From: Bacillus methanolicus
GTDB lineage: Bacteria; Bacillota; Bacilli; Bacillales; Cytobacillaceae
Direction: 5' to 3'
Assembly: GCF_028888695.1 (NCBI RefSeq)
Contig: NZ_PNFF01000001.1
Coordinates: 1,559,501-1,623,500 of the forward strand
DNA length: 64,000 nucleotides
Shown here: piece after piece, positions 16,229 through 23,950 of the stretch
How the letters are laid out: every line of letters starts with the position of its first letter
Position numbering within the stretch: position 1 is the stretch's first letter
Made by a program: the position numbers and the translations under genes
The notes under the pieces: model-generated
Seen by the model: only the letters and a program-made list of their open reading frames with translations
What the model was told of the DNA's origin: nothing
Database searches by the model: none

Positions 16229-16399
16229 AACATCGATTTGACTCTGTTTTTCGATCAAACTTTTCATCAGCTTATTCGGATAATAAACGATATAGAAGAA
16301 GGTTTTTCCGATCCGTTAACCCAAGCTAAAGCAATGAACTTACCTTATTCCGGCGAAAAGAGGTGGAGGGTGTACTACAAACCCGATTGGATTCCCTAG
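16229..16399 (+). pseudogene. possible gene remnant
   Basis: A stop-bounded frame of 56 residues translates to protein-like sequence (DQTFHQLIRIINDIEEGF, then SGEKRWRVYYKPDWIP). It has no start codon with a binding site. The composition looks coding, unlike the AT-rich surroundings, so it may be the end of a decayed gene. The family is not recognised. Confidence 0.3.
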
Positions 16400-16460
16400 A
16401 CAAAGAGAATAAAAAAAGATTATCTAGGTAAAGATAACCACTTTCGACTCTCATAGAGGG

Positions 16461-16500
16461 TTAAATGAAGTTCGATCGCATTCGATCGAACTTCATTTAA
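16461..16500 (-). terminator. long perfect palindrome after yodJ
   Basis: The arms TTAAATGAAGTTCGATCG and CGATCGAACTTCATTTAA (18 bp, perfect) enclose a 4-base loop next to the yodJ stop codon. It has no T tail, so it may end transcription weakly or protect the mRNA 3' end. Confidence 0.6.
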
Positions 16501-16502
16501 AC

Positions 16503-17309
16503 TTAAATTTTTTCAACGATATTAAAGTATTCTTCCAATGTTAAATTCTTTTCATAAATGATTTTTGCTGCTTTCATTCCAACATATCGAAAGTGCCACG
16601 GCTCGTACTGATAGCCTGTAATTGACTCTTTATCTTTTGGATAGCGAAGGATGAATCCAAATTTATGAGCATTTTTAGCAAGCCATATTCCTTCCGGAGT
16701 TGTTCCAAATTCTTCCGTAAGTTCTAAGTTTACGCTTTTGCTTGAAATATCGATGGCAAGTCCGGTCTGATGTTCACTTGTACCGGGAACGGCAACTGCC
16801 TGAACTGCTTTTTCCTTGCCGATTCGGTTAATTTCAGCGTGAAATAGATCTTCCTGCCTTTCATAGGAACGATAGCCGGATACGGCATATAATTCAATAT
16901 TTTGTTTTTTTGCTTCTGCGAACATTTTTTCCAGCGCATCGGCAGCTTTTTTACGCAAATAGCTTTTTTCAATATTTTGATCTCCAAATGAAAATGCAAC
17001 TTTCGGTCTTACTAAATCATTTGGGGCATACGTACTCGGGAGTGCAAATTGGTGATTTACAAGTGCCATGACATTGGCCGGATTTTGTATCACATACATT
17101 CCATTCACTTGTTTAATCTGATTAAAGTACTTTGCCTTAAGAGTAATTGAATTGTCCGATTGTCCGGGGTTTGAACCAATTTCATTTTTCAGTTGATTAT
17201 TCTGTTCTTCTGCTGTTCCGTCCATTTTTTTAAAAAACGGAATATTCTCCAACTTGCTGCAACCAGCCAAAATCATACAGGTTCCTAAGATCAAAATCAT
17301 TTTTTTCAT
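16503..17309 (-). CDS. yodJ: D-alanyl-D-alanine carboxypeptidase, VanY type lipoprotein
   Basis: A 268-residue lipoprotein with lipobox ILAGC near residue 17. The VanY/M15 zinc peptidase domain is at about 100-260. The fold motifs are SGYRSYERQEDLF, SEHQTGLAIDIS (zinc His and Asp) and EPWHFRYVG (catalytic Glu, zinc His). It trims the terminal D-Ala from peptidoglycan stem peptides outside the membrane. ATG 17309 follows AGGTGG by five bases; a GTG three codons earlier lies in that site. The order yodJ next to deoD matches Bacillus subtilis. Confidence 0.9.
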   Translation of the reverse strand: MKKMILILGTCMILAGCSKLENIPFFKKMDGTAEEQNNQLKNEIGSNPGQSDNSITLKAKYFNQIKQVNGMYVIQNPANVMALVNHQFALPSTYAPNDLVRPKVAFSFGDQNIEKSYLRKKAADALEKMFAEAKKQNIELYAVSGYRSYERQEDLFHAEINRIGKEKAVQAVAVPGTSEHQTGLAIDISSKSVNLELTEEFGTTPEGIWLAKNAHKFGFILRYPKDKESITGYQYEPWHFRYVGMKAAKIIYEKNLTLEEYFNIVEKI

Positions 17310-17410
17310 ATCATCCACCTGTCTAGTAAGTCATTGAAAATCATGCAATACCTATTTTAACATGACTCGTCAAGAAAACTAACATTGCAAAAAATTCCGA
17401 ATAAAAGGCA

Positions 17411-17442
17411 AAAAAGATACCTGACATTTCAGGCATCTTTTC
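17411..17442 (-). terminator. terminator after deoD
   Basis: The stem AGATGCCTGA/TCAGGTATCT with a T tail on the minus strand lies 20 bases after the stop. Confidence 0.85.
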
Positions 17443-17462
17443 TAATCGCGTCAAGAAGTTGT

Positions 17463-18167
17463 TTACATTTTCACAGCAGCTTCCAATGCCACTTCAATCA
17501 TATCATTAAATGTTGTCTGTCTTTCTTCTGCAGTTGTTTCTTCACCAGTTAAAATATGGTCGCTGACTGTCAGAACAGATAATGCTTTTCGTCCGAATTT
17601 TGCTGCAAGAGTATACAGTGCTGCAGTTTCCATTTCAATCGCTAAAATTTGATATTGCGCCCATTTTTCATGCTCTGCATTATCATTATAAAACATGTCC
17701 GCTGTAAATACATTCCCGACTTTTAAATTTAATCCTTTTTCGACTCCAACTTCGTAAGCGTTCTTTAATAATTCAAAGTTTGCTGTCGGTGCATAGTCGA
17801 CGCCGCCAAATGTAATTCGGTTCATTTGTGAATCGGTCGATGCGCTCATTGCCAAAATGACATCCCGGACTTTCACATCTTTTTGAATCGCTCCGCATGT
17901 TCCGACGCGGATCAAATTTTGCACATTATAGCTTTGCATTAACTCATTTATATAGATTGAAATGGAAGGAACACCCATGCCTGTTCCTTGAACAGAAATG
18001 CGTTTACCTTTATAGGTGCCGGTATACCCGAACATATTTCGCACTTCATTATAGCAATGGGCATTTTCTAGAAAAGTTTCGGCAATATATTTTGCCCGCA
18101 AAGGGTCTCCGGGCAAAAGCACTGTTTCTGCTACTTCATTTTCTTTTGCGCCAATATGTATACTCAT
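17463..18167 (-). CDS. deoD: purine-nucleoside phosphorylase DeoD
   Basis: A 234-residue cytosolic enzyme of the hexameric PNP type. It splits purine (deoxy)nucleosides with phosphate to give the base and (deoxy)ribose 1-phosphate. Family motifs are [11 protein letters not shown] (phosphate site), [12 protein letters not shown], and [10 protein letters not shown], which carries the Glu pair that holds the ribose. [10 protein letters not shown] contains the catalytic Asp typical of the bacterial trimer-of-dimers group. Length and start match Bacillus DeoD. It ends in its own terminator and lies upstream of yodJ. Confidence 0.97.
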   Translation of the reverse strand: MSIHIGAKENEVAETVLLPGDPLRAKYIAETFLENAHCYNEVRNMFGYTGTYKGKRISVQGTGMGVPSISIYINELMQSYNVQNLIRVGTCGAIQKDVKVRDVILAMSASTDSQMNRITFGGVDYAPTANFELLKNAYEVGVEKGLNLKVGNVFTADMFYNDNAEHEKWAQYQILAIEMETAALYTLAAKFGRKALSVLTVSDHILTGEETTAEERQTTFNDMIEVALEAAVKM

Positions 18168-18324
18168 TTCCCTTAACCTCCAATTTTATGAAGTATTACC
18201 GCTATAAACCTTCACCAATTCAAACTATATCATATTCTTGTCAAGCTGAAAAATCTTACCTGGCGGCATGAGATCATTCGTTTAGGGGAAGCTAAAAGTA
18301 GCTTTATCAAAGGAGGGTTCAATC

Positions 18325-18447
18325 ATGCCAAAGCAAAAAATGAGCAAAAAACTTGAACAGGCTGTAGAACACGCCAATCAAACAAATCCGTCCTCGAGAA
18401 GCAGGACAAAACCTGCTTCATCGAAAAGCGACAGAGAAAAACTATAA
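18325..18447 (+). CDS. small basic protein, 40 residues
   Basis: The ORF encodes a 40-residue, Lys/Ser/Arg-rich protein starting MPKQKMSKKLEQAVEHANQ. AAAGGAGGG lies seven bases upstream, a very strong site. The protein is hydrophilic with no membrane segment. Composition recalls minor small acid-soluble spore proteins, but I cannot place it in one. It is followed after 14 bases by another small ORF with its own strong site, so the two form an operon. Confidence 0.6.
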   Translation: MPKQKMSKKLEQAVEHANQTNPSSRSRTKPASSKSDREKL

Positions 18448-18461
18448 ATCGGAGGAACACG

Positions 18462-18605
18462 ATGGGAAAAAAGCATCGGAATCGAATTAACTCGCCTAAG
18501 AAAAATAATCATATCTCTGCTGAAGTGATTGTAGCCGAACATGAAGCACACGCGAAAGAACAAACAGCAACCGGAAGAAAAAATGGACCGGGCAATCATC
18601 AATAA
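18462..18605 (+). CDS. small hydrophilic protein, 47 residues
   Basis: The ORF encodes a 47-residue protein starting MGKKHRNRINSPKKNN and ending GRKNGPGNHQ. GGAGG lies six bases before ATG 18462. The N-terminus is strongly basic, the middle holds an amphipathic helix (HISAEVIVAEHEAHAKEQ), and the tail is Gly/Asn-rich. Such peptides are common in spores, but this assignment is a guess. It is the second gene of a pair with 18325-18447. Confidence 0.55.
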   Translation: MGKKHRNRINSPKKNNHISAEVIVAEHEAHAKEQTATGRKNGPGNHQ

Positions 18606-18632
18606 GTGAGATTTTGTTAGTAAATCATGGGA

Positions 18633-18720
18633 GTGGTCGATATATCGTGAAAAGTGGTCGATAAATCATGAAAATTGGTCGATAAAAACCATATCCATGA
18701 GATTGATCGATTAAATTCAA
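18633..18720. repeat. 21-nt repeat units (GTGGTCGATAWATC)
   Basis: Units at 18633 and 18654 are 21 bases long and near identical. A third begins at 18675 (TTGGTCGATAAA) and a looser one at 18701 (GATTGATCGATTAA). No coding potential is seen. Confidence 0.7.
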
Positions 18721-18721
18721 C

Positions 18722-18760
18722 AAAAAAACTGACCCAAAAGGATTTTTTGCCTTTTGGGTC
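18722..18760 (-). terminator. terminator after yodL
   Basis: The stem GACCCAAAAGG/CCTTTTGGGTC is followed by a run of seven T on the minus strand. Confidence 0.9.
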
Positions 18761-18765
18761 GGACC

Positions 18766-19074
18766 TTATCGAATATGAATTCGATTTATTTTTTGCCAGC
18801 CACCCGGCTTCAGCTGGTAATAATGCTGCCCCTTTAACCCTTCATCAATTAATAATATATCACCTGTGCCTAAAAATCTTCCGTTGAAATCCGAAGGAAT
18901 GGCATCCGGCACATTGAAAAGCATGAATGTCTCGTTAAGACAGTTTTCATGGTTTGTGCTTTCAACAGTTAACCGGTAAACTTGTCTGTAACCTTTATAT
19001 TGCCTAAAAATAGGAGTCTGAAAAATGGTTACATCATACTCCTTTTGCCTTTTCCTCACAAGTTGTTTCAGCAT
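18766..19074 (-). CDS. yodL: YodL family protein
   Basis: A 102-residue soluble protein whose sequence agrees with my memory of Bacillus subtilis YodL across its length (YDVTIFQTPIF, GYRQVYRLTVES, FLGTGDILLIDEG, GGWQKINRIHIR). In Bacillus subtilis YodL changes cell shape when overproduced and acts through MreB-type proteins. ATG 19074 lies six bases after GGAGGG; earlier Met codons have no site. The gene sits in the same neighbourhood as in Bacillus subtilis, between deoD and yozD-yodN. It is transcribed alone. Confidence 0.85.
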   Translation of the reverse strand: MLKQLVRKRQKEYDVTIFQTPIFRQYKGYRQVYRLTVESTNHENCLNETFMLFNVPDAIPSDFNGRFLGTGDILLIDEGLKGQHYYQLKPGGWQKINRIHIR

Positions 19075-19226
19075 CCTTTTCCCTCCATTTATCATCGAAT
19101 TCATTTATCTTTATAGTTAGCGTTTGCTCATGTCGATTCCTTTATCTAAATAATTCTATTTTTGTCGATAAGTGATTTTTACCTATGTTTTTTTCTAGAA
19201 ATTTGCGGTTCTAGTATAAAAAGTGC

Positions 19227-19260
19227 AAAAAAAAAAACGATGAAGCAACTGCTCCATCGC
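19227..19260 (-). terminator. terminator after spo0M
   Basis: The stem GCGATGGAGCA/TGCTTCATCG is followed by at least ten T on the minus strand. Confidence 0.92.
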
Positions 19261-19275
19261 TTAAGCTCTATTTAA

Positions 19276-20046
19276 TTACGAAAATCTTTGAATAACAGAA
19301 GAAATTTTTTGCTGCATGTTTGGTATATCGGATGGTGATACTGTTACCCTTACATTTGTTTCATCCATTTCCAGTGCTTCTGCAAGAAATCCTCCAAGCC
19401 CTCTCGCACGCCGGTCAACTTGCATGATTAAATCCATTGCACCGCCTGATGCAGGGAAAAAGACAAGCTCCAGCTCGTCCAGACGGCCCCTGAACGGCCC
19501 GGAAACAGGGACAAATTCAAATTCCTGAATAATCGGCAAACGCCGGCGCATTCGGAAAGGCGCTTCTTCACATTCTGCTTCTCGCAGCCTGAAACCAAGG
19601 TTTGAAACTGCCTGAAAAACAGCATTCATAACCGGGTTAGGCAGCACTTTAATAAAATCCTTATCTGTTGGGTCAACCGCATTCTTAATATCAAGTCCTG
19701 TTGAAATCCATATTTTAGTTTTTCCTGCTGTAATTGGAGTATCGTCCGGAAGCCTGAAAGAAAAAGGCATTATTTTTGTTTCATTTGGATGGATTGTAAA
19801 TGATTCTGTAAGACGAAAACGATCAATAAGAGCTGTATCCGTAAATTTTTTGTCATCCACTTCTTTTATAAAAGTTGTATAAAGACTTAGGTATATTTCA
19901 TCGATTTTCTGCTCGATGCTTCCGCCTCGAATTTCAACTGCTCCCCGCACTTCTTCTCCTGCTGTCAGCGTGTCTTTTTCAAGCTTTGTATCTACTGCTG
20001 CAGCTCCAATCCCGATACTGGCAAAAACCTTTTTAAAAATTGACAC
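19276..20046 (-). CDS. spo0M: sporulation-control protein Spo0M
   Basis: A 256-residue protein of the SpoOM family with an arrestin-like beta-sandwich. In Bacillus it influences an early sporulation step and cell division; its mechanism is not settled. The N-terminal FKKVFASIGIGAAAVDTKLEKDTLTAGE is diagnostic, and the C-terminal half has the typical LDELELVFFP segment. GTG 20046 is chosen because GAGGTG lies seven bases upstream and it matches the usual start; an ATG two codons earlier (20052) is an alternative. It is transcribed alone and ends in a strong terminator. Confidence 0.92.
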   Translation of the reverse strand: MSIFKKVFASIGIGAAAVDTKLEKDTLTAGEEVRGAVEIRGGSIEQKIDEIYLSLYTTFIKEVDDKKFTDTALIDRFRLTESFTIHPNETKIMPFSFRLPDDTPITAGKTKIWISTGLDIKNAVDPTDKDFIKVLPNPVMNAVFQAVSNLGFRLREAECEEAPFRMRRRLPIIQEFEFVPVSGPFRGRLDELELVFFPASGGAMDLIMQVDRRARGLGGFLAEALEMDETNVRVTVSPSDIPNMQQKISSVIQRFS

Positions 20047-20179
20047 CCTCATTCACCTCTTTATTCATTTTCATTATGTATTTACGAACTTTCTCTGTGA
20101 AAGTTTCATCTAACTTTGAGAACGTTCCATAATCATTTTTTCATATGATAGATTTCCTCCAAAAAACGGTTTCAATGAA

Positions 20180-20208
20180 AATGACGGGTTTAGAACCCGT
20201 CATTTTTC
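20180..20208 (-). terminator. terminator after yozD
   Basis: The stem ATGACGGGTT/AACCCGTCAT overlaps the yozD stop codon, with T-rich sequence downstream on the minus strand. Confidence 0.8.
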
Positions 20209-20380
20209 AAAAGTCTTCAATCTCTTCATCGATAATGCACTTCTCCACTAAATATTCGAAGGTAATATCTGCAAGTTCCTCCAGTTCCACTTTAGAGGGA
20301 ACGAATCCCCTTTTCAAAAGCTCCTGAAAGAAAAATTCTGCAATTTCCTCCGTATCGATAAATACTTCGATTTCTCTCAC
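20207..20380 (-). CDS. yozD: YozD family protein
   Basis: A 57-residue acidic protein encoded on the minus strand. It starts MREIEVFIDTEEIAEFF from GTG 20380, with a GGGGGCGATGCT region upstream. It ends with the FEYLVEKCIIDEE segment typical of YozD. Function is unknown. Its position between yodL/spo0M and yodN matches Bacillus subtilis. Confidence 0.8.
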   Translation of the reverse strand: MREIEVFIDTEEIAEFFFQELLKRGFVPSKVELEELADITFEYLVEKCIIDEEIEDF

Positions 20381-20522
20381 AGCATCGCCCCCTTTTTACA
20401 AAATGTATGTTGCTCATTCATTTTTCATGCAGGCATTGTAATTAAAAATCTTTCCGTAATAAGCATTTTTCAATCGGACAAGCATAAGCATGAATTATAG
20501 ATCTTACATTGGAGGTTATTCT

Positions 20523-20693
20523 ATGGCGCGTTTGAGGGATTTGACAGAAAAATTTAGGGAAGATGTTAATCAGGAAGACAGTAAACTAATTGAAGCTTTT
20601 GGAAAAATTACTGATCTTCTTTTCAAATTCACCATTTTGCTAGGATTGCCGTTTCTTTGTTACGTATTCATACAGTTTCATTCATTGTTCTAA
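20523..20693 (+). CDS. small membrane protein, 56 residues
   Basis: A small protein with a charged N-terminal half (ARLRDLTEKFREDVNQEDSK) and one hydrophobic C-terminal segment (about residues 31-50) that would cross the membrane. GGAGG lies seven bases before ATG 20523. The family is not recognised. It runs opposite to its neighbours, between yozD and yodN, and its stop lies 12 bases from the end of yodN, so the two genes are convergent. Confidence 0.55.
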   Translation: MARLRDLTEKFREDVNQEDSKLIEAFGKITDLLFKFTILLGLPFLCYVFIQFHSLF

Positions 20694-20704
20694 CGCGTTG
20701 CTTT

Positions 20705-21400
20705 TCAATCGCCTTTTACGATCATTTCCAGCTTTCGAATCACTACCCGCATCACTTGTTCATATTCTTTGTCATGAAACATTTCGTATAAACTACGGTA
20801 ATCGTTATAAATATCAAGTAAGCCGTCGATCAATTCTTTTCGCTCGTATTTTTTCTTTAAGTATTCCTTTTCGCCTTTGCGGAACGAATTTTTCGTTTCC
20901 GGCTTTTTTTGAGCAAGAAGGTCTGGTTGTTTATTCACGTATGACAATAGACCTAGCTTTTGAATAAAAGTATCCGCACTTTCTGCGTCAGCCACAAGGG
21001 TAAGCTCATCCTCACCGGCTTCCAGCCATTCTCCATCACTGACCCTCGATAATTCGTATATCACGTCTTCCCATGCATTGTCTTTGTATCGCCAAATTTC
21101 TGTCCGGAAGCCGACGACCTTAAATAATTCTGCTCCGTACCCTTTAACATGGACAAGGTCGCCAAATAAATACTTATAATCTATATCAATATGTTCTTTT
21201 TCAATTATTTCTCCTTCATATTCAGAAAGCTCTTGCAAGCTGGATTCCATATATAAACCTTCGCTGTTATTAATTTCATAAACATACACTCCGCTTAAGT
21301 ATTTTACATCTGTTACTTTTCCAACCGTTCCATATATTGTGATCACGACCGTATCACCGATTTTATATTTTGGTTTTTCTTGTTTGTCCATATCCTCCAT
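20705..21400 (-). CDS. yodN: YodN family protein
   Basis: A protein of about 231 residues with no signal or membrane segment. The N-terminal part (about 10-60) resembles an SH3-like beta barrel (YKIGDTVVITIYGTVGKVTDV). A second similar barrel may follow (FGDLVHVKGYG). The C-terminal third is a charged helical region. The name comes from length and place between yozD and kamA, as in Bacillus subtilis; function is not known. The start is uncertain, since ATG 21400 and ATG 21391 are both badly spaced from GGAGG. Confidence 0.7.
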   Translation of the reverse strand: MEDMDKQEKPKYKIGDTVVITIYGTVGKVTDVKYLSGVYVYEINNSEGLYMESSLQELSEYEGEIIEKEHIDIDYKYLFGDLVHVKGYGAELFKVVGFRTEIWRYKDNAWEDVIYELSRVSDGEWLEAGEDELTLVADAESADTFIQKLGLLSYVNKQPDLLAQKKPETKNSFRKGEKEYLKKKYERKELIDGLLDIYNDYRSLYEMFHDKEYEQVMRVVIRKLEMIVKGD

Positions 21401-21478
21401 CCTCTCAATGATTAGTCGTGAATAATTCTTATCATAATATATGCGAGGAGAAATAAATCGCCAATTATAAAAAGCATG

Positions 21479-21508
21479 AAAAAATCGCCTTTTTTTAATA
21501 AGGCGATG
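21479..21508 (-). terminator. terminator downstream of yozE
   Basis: The stem TCGCCT/AGGCGA is followed by six T on the minus strand, about 127 bases after the yozE stop. Confidence 0.75.
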
Positions 21509-21634
21509 TGATGTTGGAAGTTCATCGAACGATTATAAACTTTTATTTCATTTGCCTGCTGTTACACCTTTCACAAGCACTGTTGCTGTTTTGCCGGGTT
21601 TGACCTATTTTCTTTTAATAATACGTTCATACCT

Positions 21635-21856
21635 CTATCCTTCTGACAATACGTATAATTCCCACGCTTCATCAAACGTTGACATGCTGTCCAAATAGTG
21701 GCCATTCAATTCTAAATACGAACTTATTTCATCGTAATCGGCAGATCCTTTCGGAAAGCTGTGATCTTCATACGCATGGTTAGCGAATTTGCTAATCTCA
21801 TCTTTCGGCTCCGGATGCCGGTATTTCATAAGAAAATGATAAAATGATTTTGCCAT
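21635..21856 (-). CDS. yozE: YozE family (UPF0346) protein
   Basis: A 73-residue helical protein of the YozE SAM-like family. The start MAKSFYHFLMKYRHPEPKDEIS and the segment SYLELNGHYLDSMSTFDEAWELY are characteristic. Structures of the family show a sterile-alpha-motif-like bundle, yet function is unknown. GGCAGGAG lies six bases before the ATG. It is probably monocistronic, with a terminator further downstream. Confidence 0.88.
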   Translation of the reverse strand: MAKSFYHFLMKYRHPEPKDEISKFANHAYEDHSFPKGSADYDEISSYLELNGHYLDSMSTFDEAWELYVLSEG

Positions 21857-22011
21857 GTTAAACTCCTGCCTGTAAAAAAATTTAAAATGTCGAAGACTTT
21901 ACCTAATCAATATGATGATAATAAAAAAATTGTGAAATTCTGATAACTTTTATGGTTCATACTATAAACGATTCCTCGCCCTTTAGTCCAACATAATATA
22001 AAAGTTTCAAA

Positions 22012-22040
22012 CAAAAAACAACCCTTTTTGGGGTTGCTAA
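22012..22040 (-). terminator. terminator after yokU
   Basis: The stem CAACCCC/GGGGTTG-type hairpin is followed by a T run on the minus strand, directly after the stop. Confidence 0.85.
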
Positions 22041-22045
22041 AAATT

Positions 22046-22330
22046 TTATGATAAAAAATCGAAATAATTTCTTTTTAACAGTTTCGGCATGTTCATCAGT
22101 TCATGATAAGTGACCGATTTACCGAGAAGCCGGGTATTGATGATAAACAATTGGTTCTCAATTTCTTTTACGGTATCGTCCGACTGATACACCATTTGAC
22201 AATCATGGCAAGAAATTGACGGAGTTTCACTGATTTCAATCGCCTTTGTTCCATCAGGCAGTTCCCAATAAACTTTCGTTTTTTCCTTAGTAATGTTCTT
22301 ACTTTGGCACCATAAACAATTTTCTTCCAT
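22046..22330 (-). CDS. yokU: YokU family zinc-finger protein
   Basis: A 94-residue protein with two Cys pairs (CLWC near residue 5 and CHDC near 43) that form a zinc-binding fold like the N-terminal half of MqsA antitoxins. The WELPDGTKAIEISETPSISC segment and the NYFDFLS end are diagnostic of YokU. ATG 22330 lies six bases after GGGAGGG. It follows kamA by 38 bases on the same strand, so the two are probably cotranscribed. That makes it a possible partner or regulator in lysine aminomutase expression, which is inference. Confidence 0.85.
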   Translation of the reverse strand: MEENCLWCQSKNITKEKTKVYWELPDGTKAIEISETPSISCHDCQMVYQSDDTVKEIENQLFIINTRLLGKSVTYHELMNMPKLLKRNYFDFLS

Positions 22331-22368
22331 TCCGAACCCTCCCATCATAAAATTTTTCCATCAAACGA

Positions 22369-23796
22369 TTAGTTCGCATCTTCATTCGTTTTGCTTTCCC
22401 CGCTTTTTTTACTATATTTTGCTTGTTGGGAAAGGAACTTTTTCTCCTTTAATTCATCTCTCTTTTCCCGCTTGTCTTTCAGTGAAGCATGAAGAGGATC
22501 CTGTTCATAGCTCTTTCTTCGGTTCAGACGGGTAAGCCCTTCCGGTACAAGATTAAACTGGGCGTCATTCATTAATCCAGCGATTCCATGATGAGACCTT
22601 TTCTCTTCCATATCCGGATAAATCTCCTTAAAATAATCTTCGGCACGGCCGGGAACATAATTTTCCGGTTCCGGATATGTGGTAATCACACCTTCAAAAT
22701 TGCGCAGAACTACTTTTTCGGCGCTTTGCGAAATTAAATAATTCGGCTGCAGCCCGATTTTTCCCCCACCACCAGGTGCGTCGATGACAAAAGTCGGCAC
22801 GGCATAACCAGAAGTGTGACCTCTTAAGCCTTCGATAATTTCCAGTCCTTTTGAAACCGGTGCACGGAAATGGCCGATTCCCTCGGATAAGTCGCACTGG
22901 TAAATATAGTATGGCCGTACTCGGATCATGACCAGGTCGTGCATCAATTTTTTCATAATCGGCACACTGTCATTTATTCCTGCCAAAATAACCGCTTGGT
23001 TGCCGACCGGCACCCCGGCATCAGCCAGCATTTCACACGCTTTTTTCGATTCTTCCGTGATTTCAATAGATGTATTAAAATGTGTATTCAGCCAAATTGG
23101 ATGGTATTTTTTTATAATGCTGCAAAGGTTTTCTGTAATCCGCTGCGGAAAGACTACAGGTGCCCTCGTACCGATGCGAATAATTTCCACATGATCAATC
23201 GCGCGCAAATTTTTCAAAATATATTCGAGGATTGTATCATTAATAAGCAGGCCATCACCACCGGATATGAGAACGTCTCTCACTTCAGGAGTCCGCTTGA
23301 TGTAATCAATCGCTGCATCAAGCTGCTTCTTAGGCACACCCATGCCGATTTGTCCGGAAAACCTTCTCCTTGTACAGTAGCGGCAGTACATGGAACATTG
23401 ATTTGTTACCAAAAACAATACGCGGTCCGGATAGCGGTGGGTCAAACCTGGAGCAGGGGAATCTTCATCTTCGTGCAATGGATCCTCTAAATCATACTTT
23501 GTTTTATAGATTTCCTTTGAAATAGGCACGGACTGCATTCTAATCGGGCAGCGCGGATCATCGGGATTCATTAAAGAAGCATAATATGGGGTAATATTTA
23601 ACGGGATTGTTTTCGCTGAGATACGAACTCCCTCTTCTTCATCAGGTGTAAGGTTAATCACCTTTTTTAAATCATCGAGCGTCCTGATCGTGTTTGTGAG
23701 CTGCCAAATCCAATCATTCCACTGTTCGTCTGTTACATTTTTCCATAGTTCAATTTCTTTCCAATGCCTTTTCGGTTTATATAATGTTTGTTTCAT
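22369..23796 (-). CDS. kamA: lysine 2,3-aminomutase KamA
   Basis: A 475-residue radical-SAM enzyme that uses PLP, S-adenosylmethionine and a 4Fe-4S cluster to turn L-lysine into L-beta-lysine. The cluster motif CSMYCRYC puts the three Cys at residues 134, 138 and 141 (CX3CX2C). The PLP lysine lies in PGGGGKIGLQPNYL. ATG 23796 is seven bases after GGAGG. A sigma-54 type promoter lies 36 bases upstream and the gene for its likely activator is next upstream, so expression should depend on SigL. In Bacillus subtilis kamA is reported to be sigma-E controlled instead. Confidence 0.97.
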   Translation of the reverse strand: MKQTLYKPKRHWKEIELWKNVTDEQWNDWIWQLTNTIRTLDDLKKVINLTPDEEEGVRISAKTIPLNITPYYASLMNPDDPRCPIRMQSVPISKEIYKTKYDLEDPLHEDEDSPAPGLTHRYPDRVLFLVTNQCSMYCRYCTRRRFSGQIGMGVPKKQLDAAIDYIKRTPEVRDVLISGGDGLLINDTILEYILKNLRAIDHVEIIRIGTRAPVVFPQRITENLCSIIKKYHPIWLNTHFNTSIEITEESKKACEMLADAGVPVGNQAVILAGINDSVPIMKKLMHDLVMIRVRPYYIYQCDLSEGIGHFRAPVSKGLEIIEGLRGHTSGYAVPTFVIDAPGGGGKIGLQPNYLISQSAEKVVLRNFEGVITTYPEPENYVPGRAEDYFKEIYPDMEEKRSHHGIAGLMNDAQFNLVPEGLTRLNRRKSYEQDPLHASLKDKREKRDELKEKKFLSQQAKYSKKSGESKTNEDAN

Positions 23797-23831
23797 TTTC
23801 ATTCCTCCCAAACCACTTTACCTATTAACAC

Positions 23832-23849
23832 ATGCAAGTTTTATGCCAA
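23832..23849 (-). promoter_or_regulatory. sigma-54 (-24/-12) promoter of kamA
   Basis: On the minus strand the site reads TTGGCATAAAACTTGCAT. It has GG at -24 and GC at -12 with the expected ten-base spacing, close to the TGGCAC-N5-TTGCA consensus. It lies between the gene for a sigma-54 activator and kamA, giving a leader of about 25 bases. Confidence 0.88.
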
Positions 23850-23950
23850 CTTTATAAATATCCTTATTCCATGCTTTGATACTGAGAAGAATTTGTTTTC
23901 ATCTGTCATATGGATCGGTTGTTTAGGGGATTTCGAAAAAAAAGCGCCGA

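Noticed and set aside
22939..23490. 183-codon plus-strand ORF
   Set aside because: It lies wholly within kamA on the opposite strand and has no start signal.
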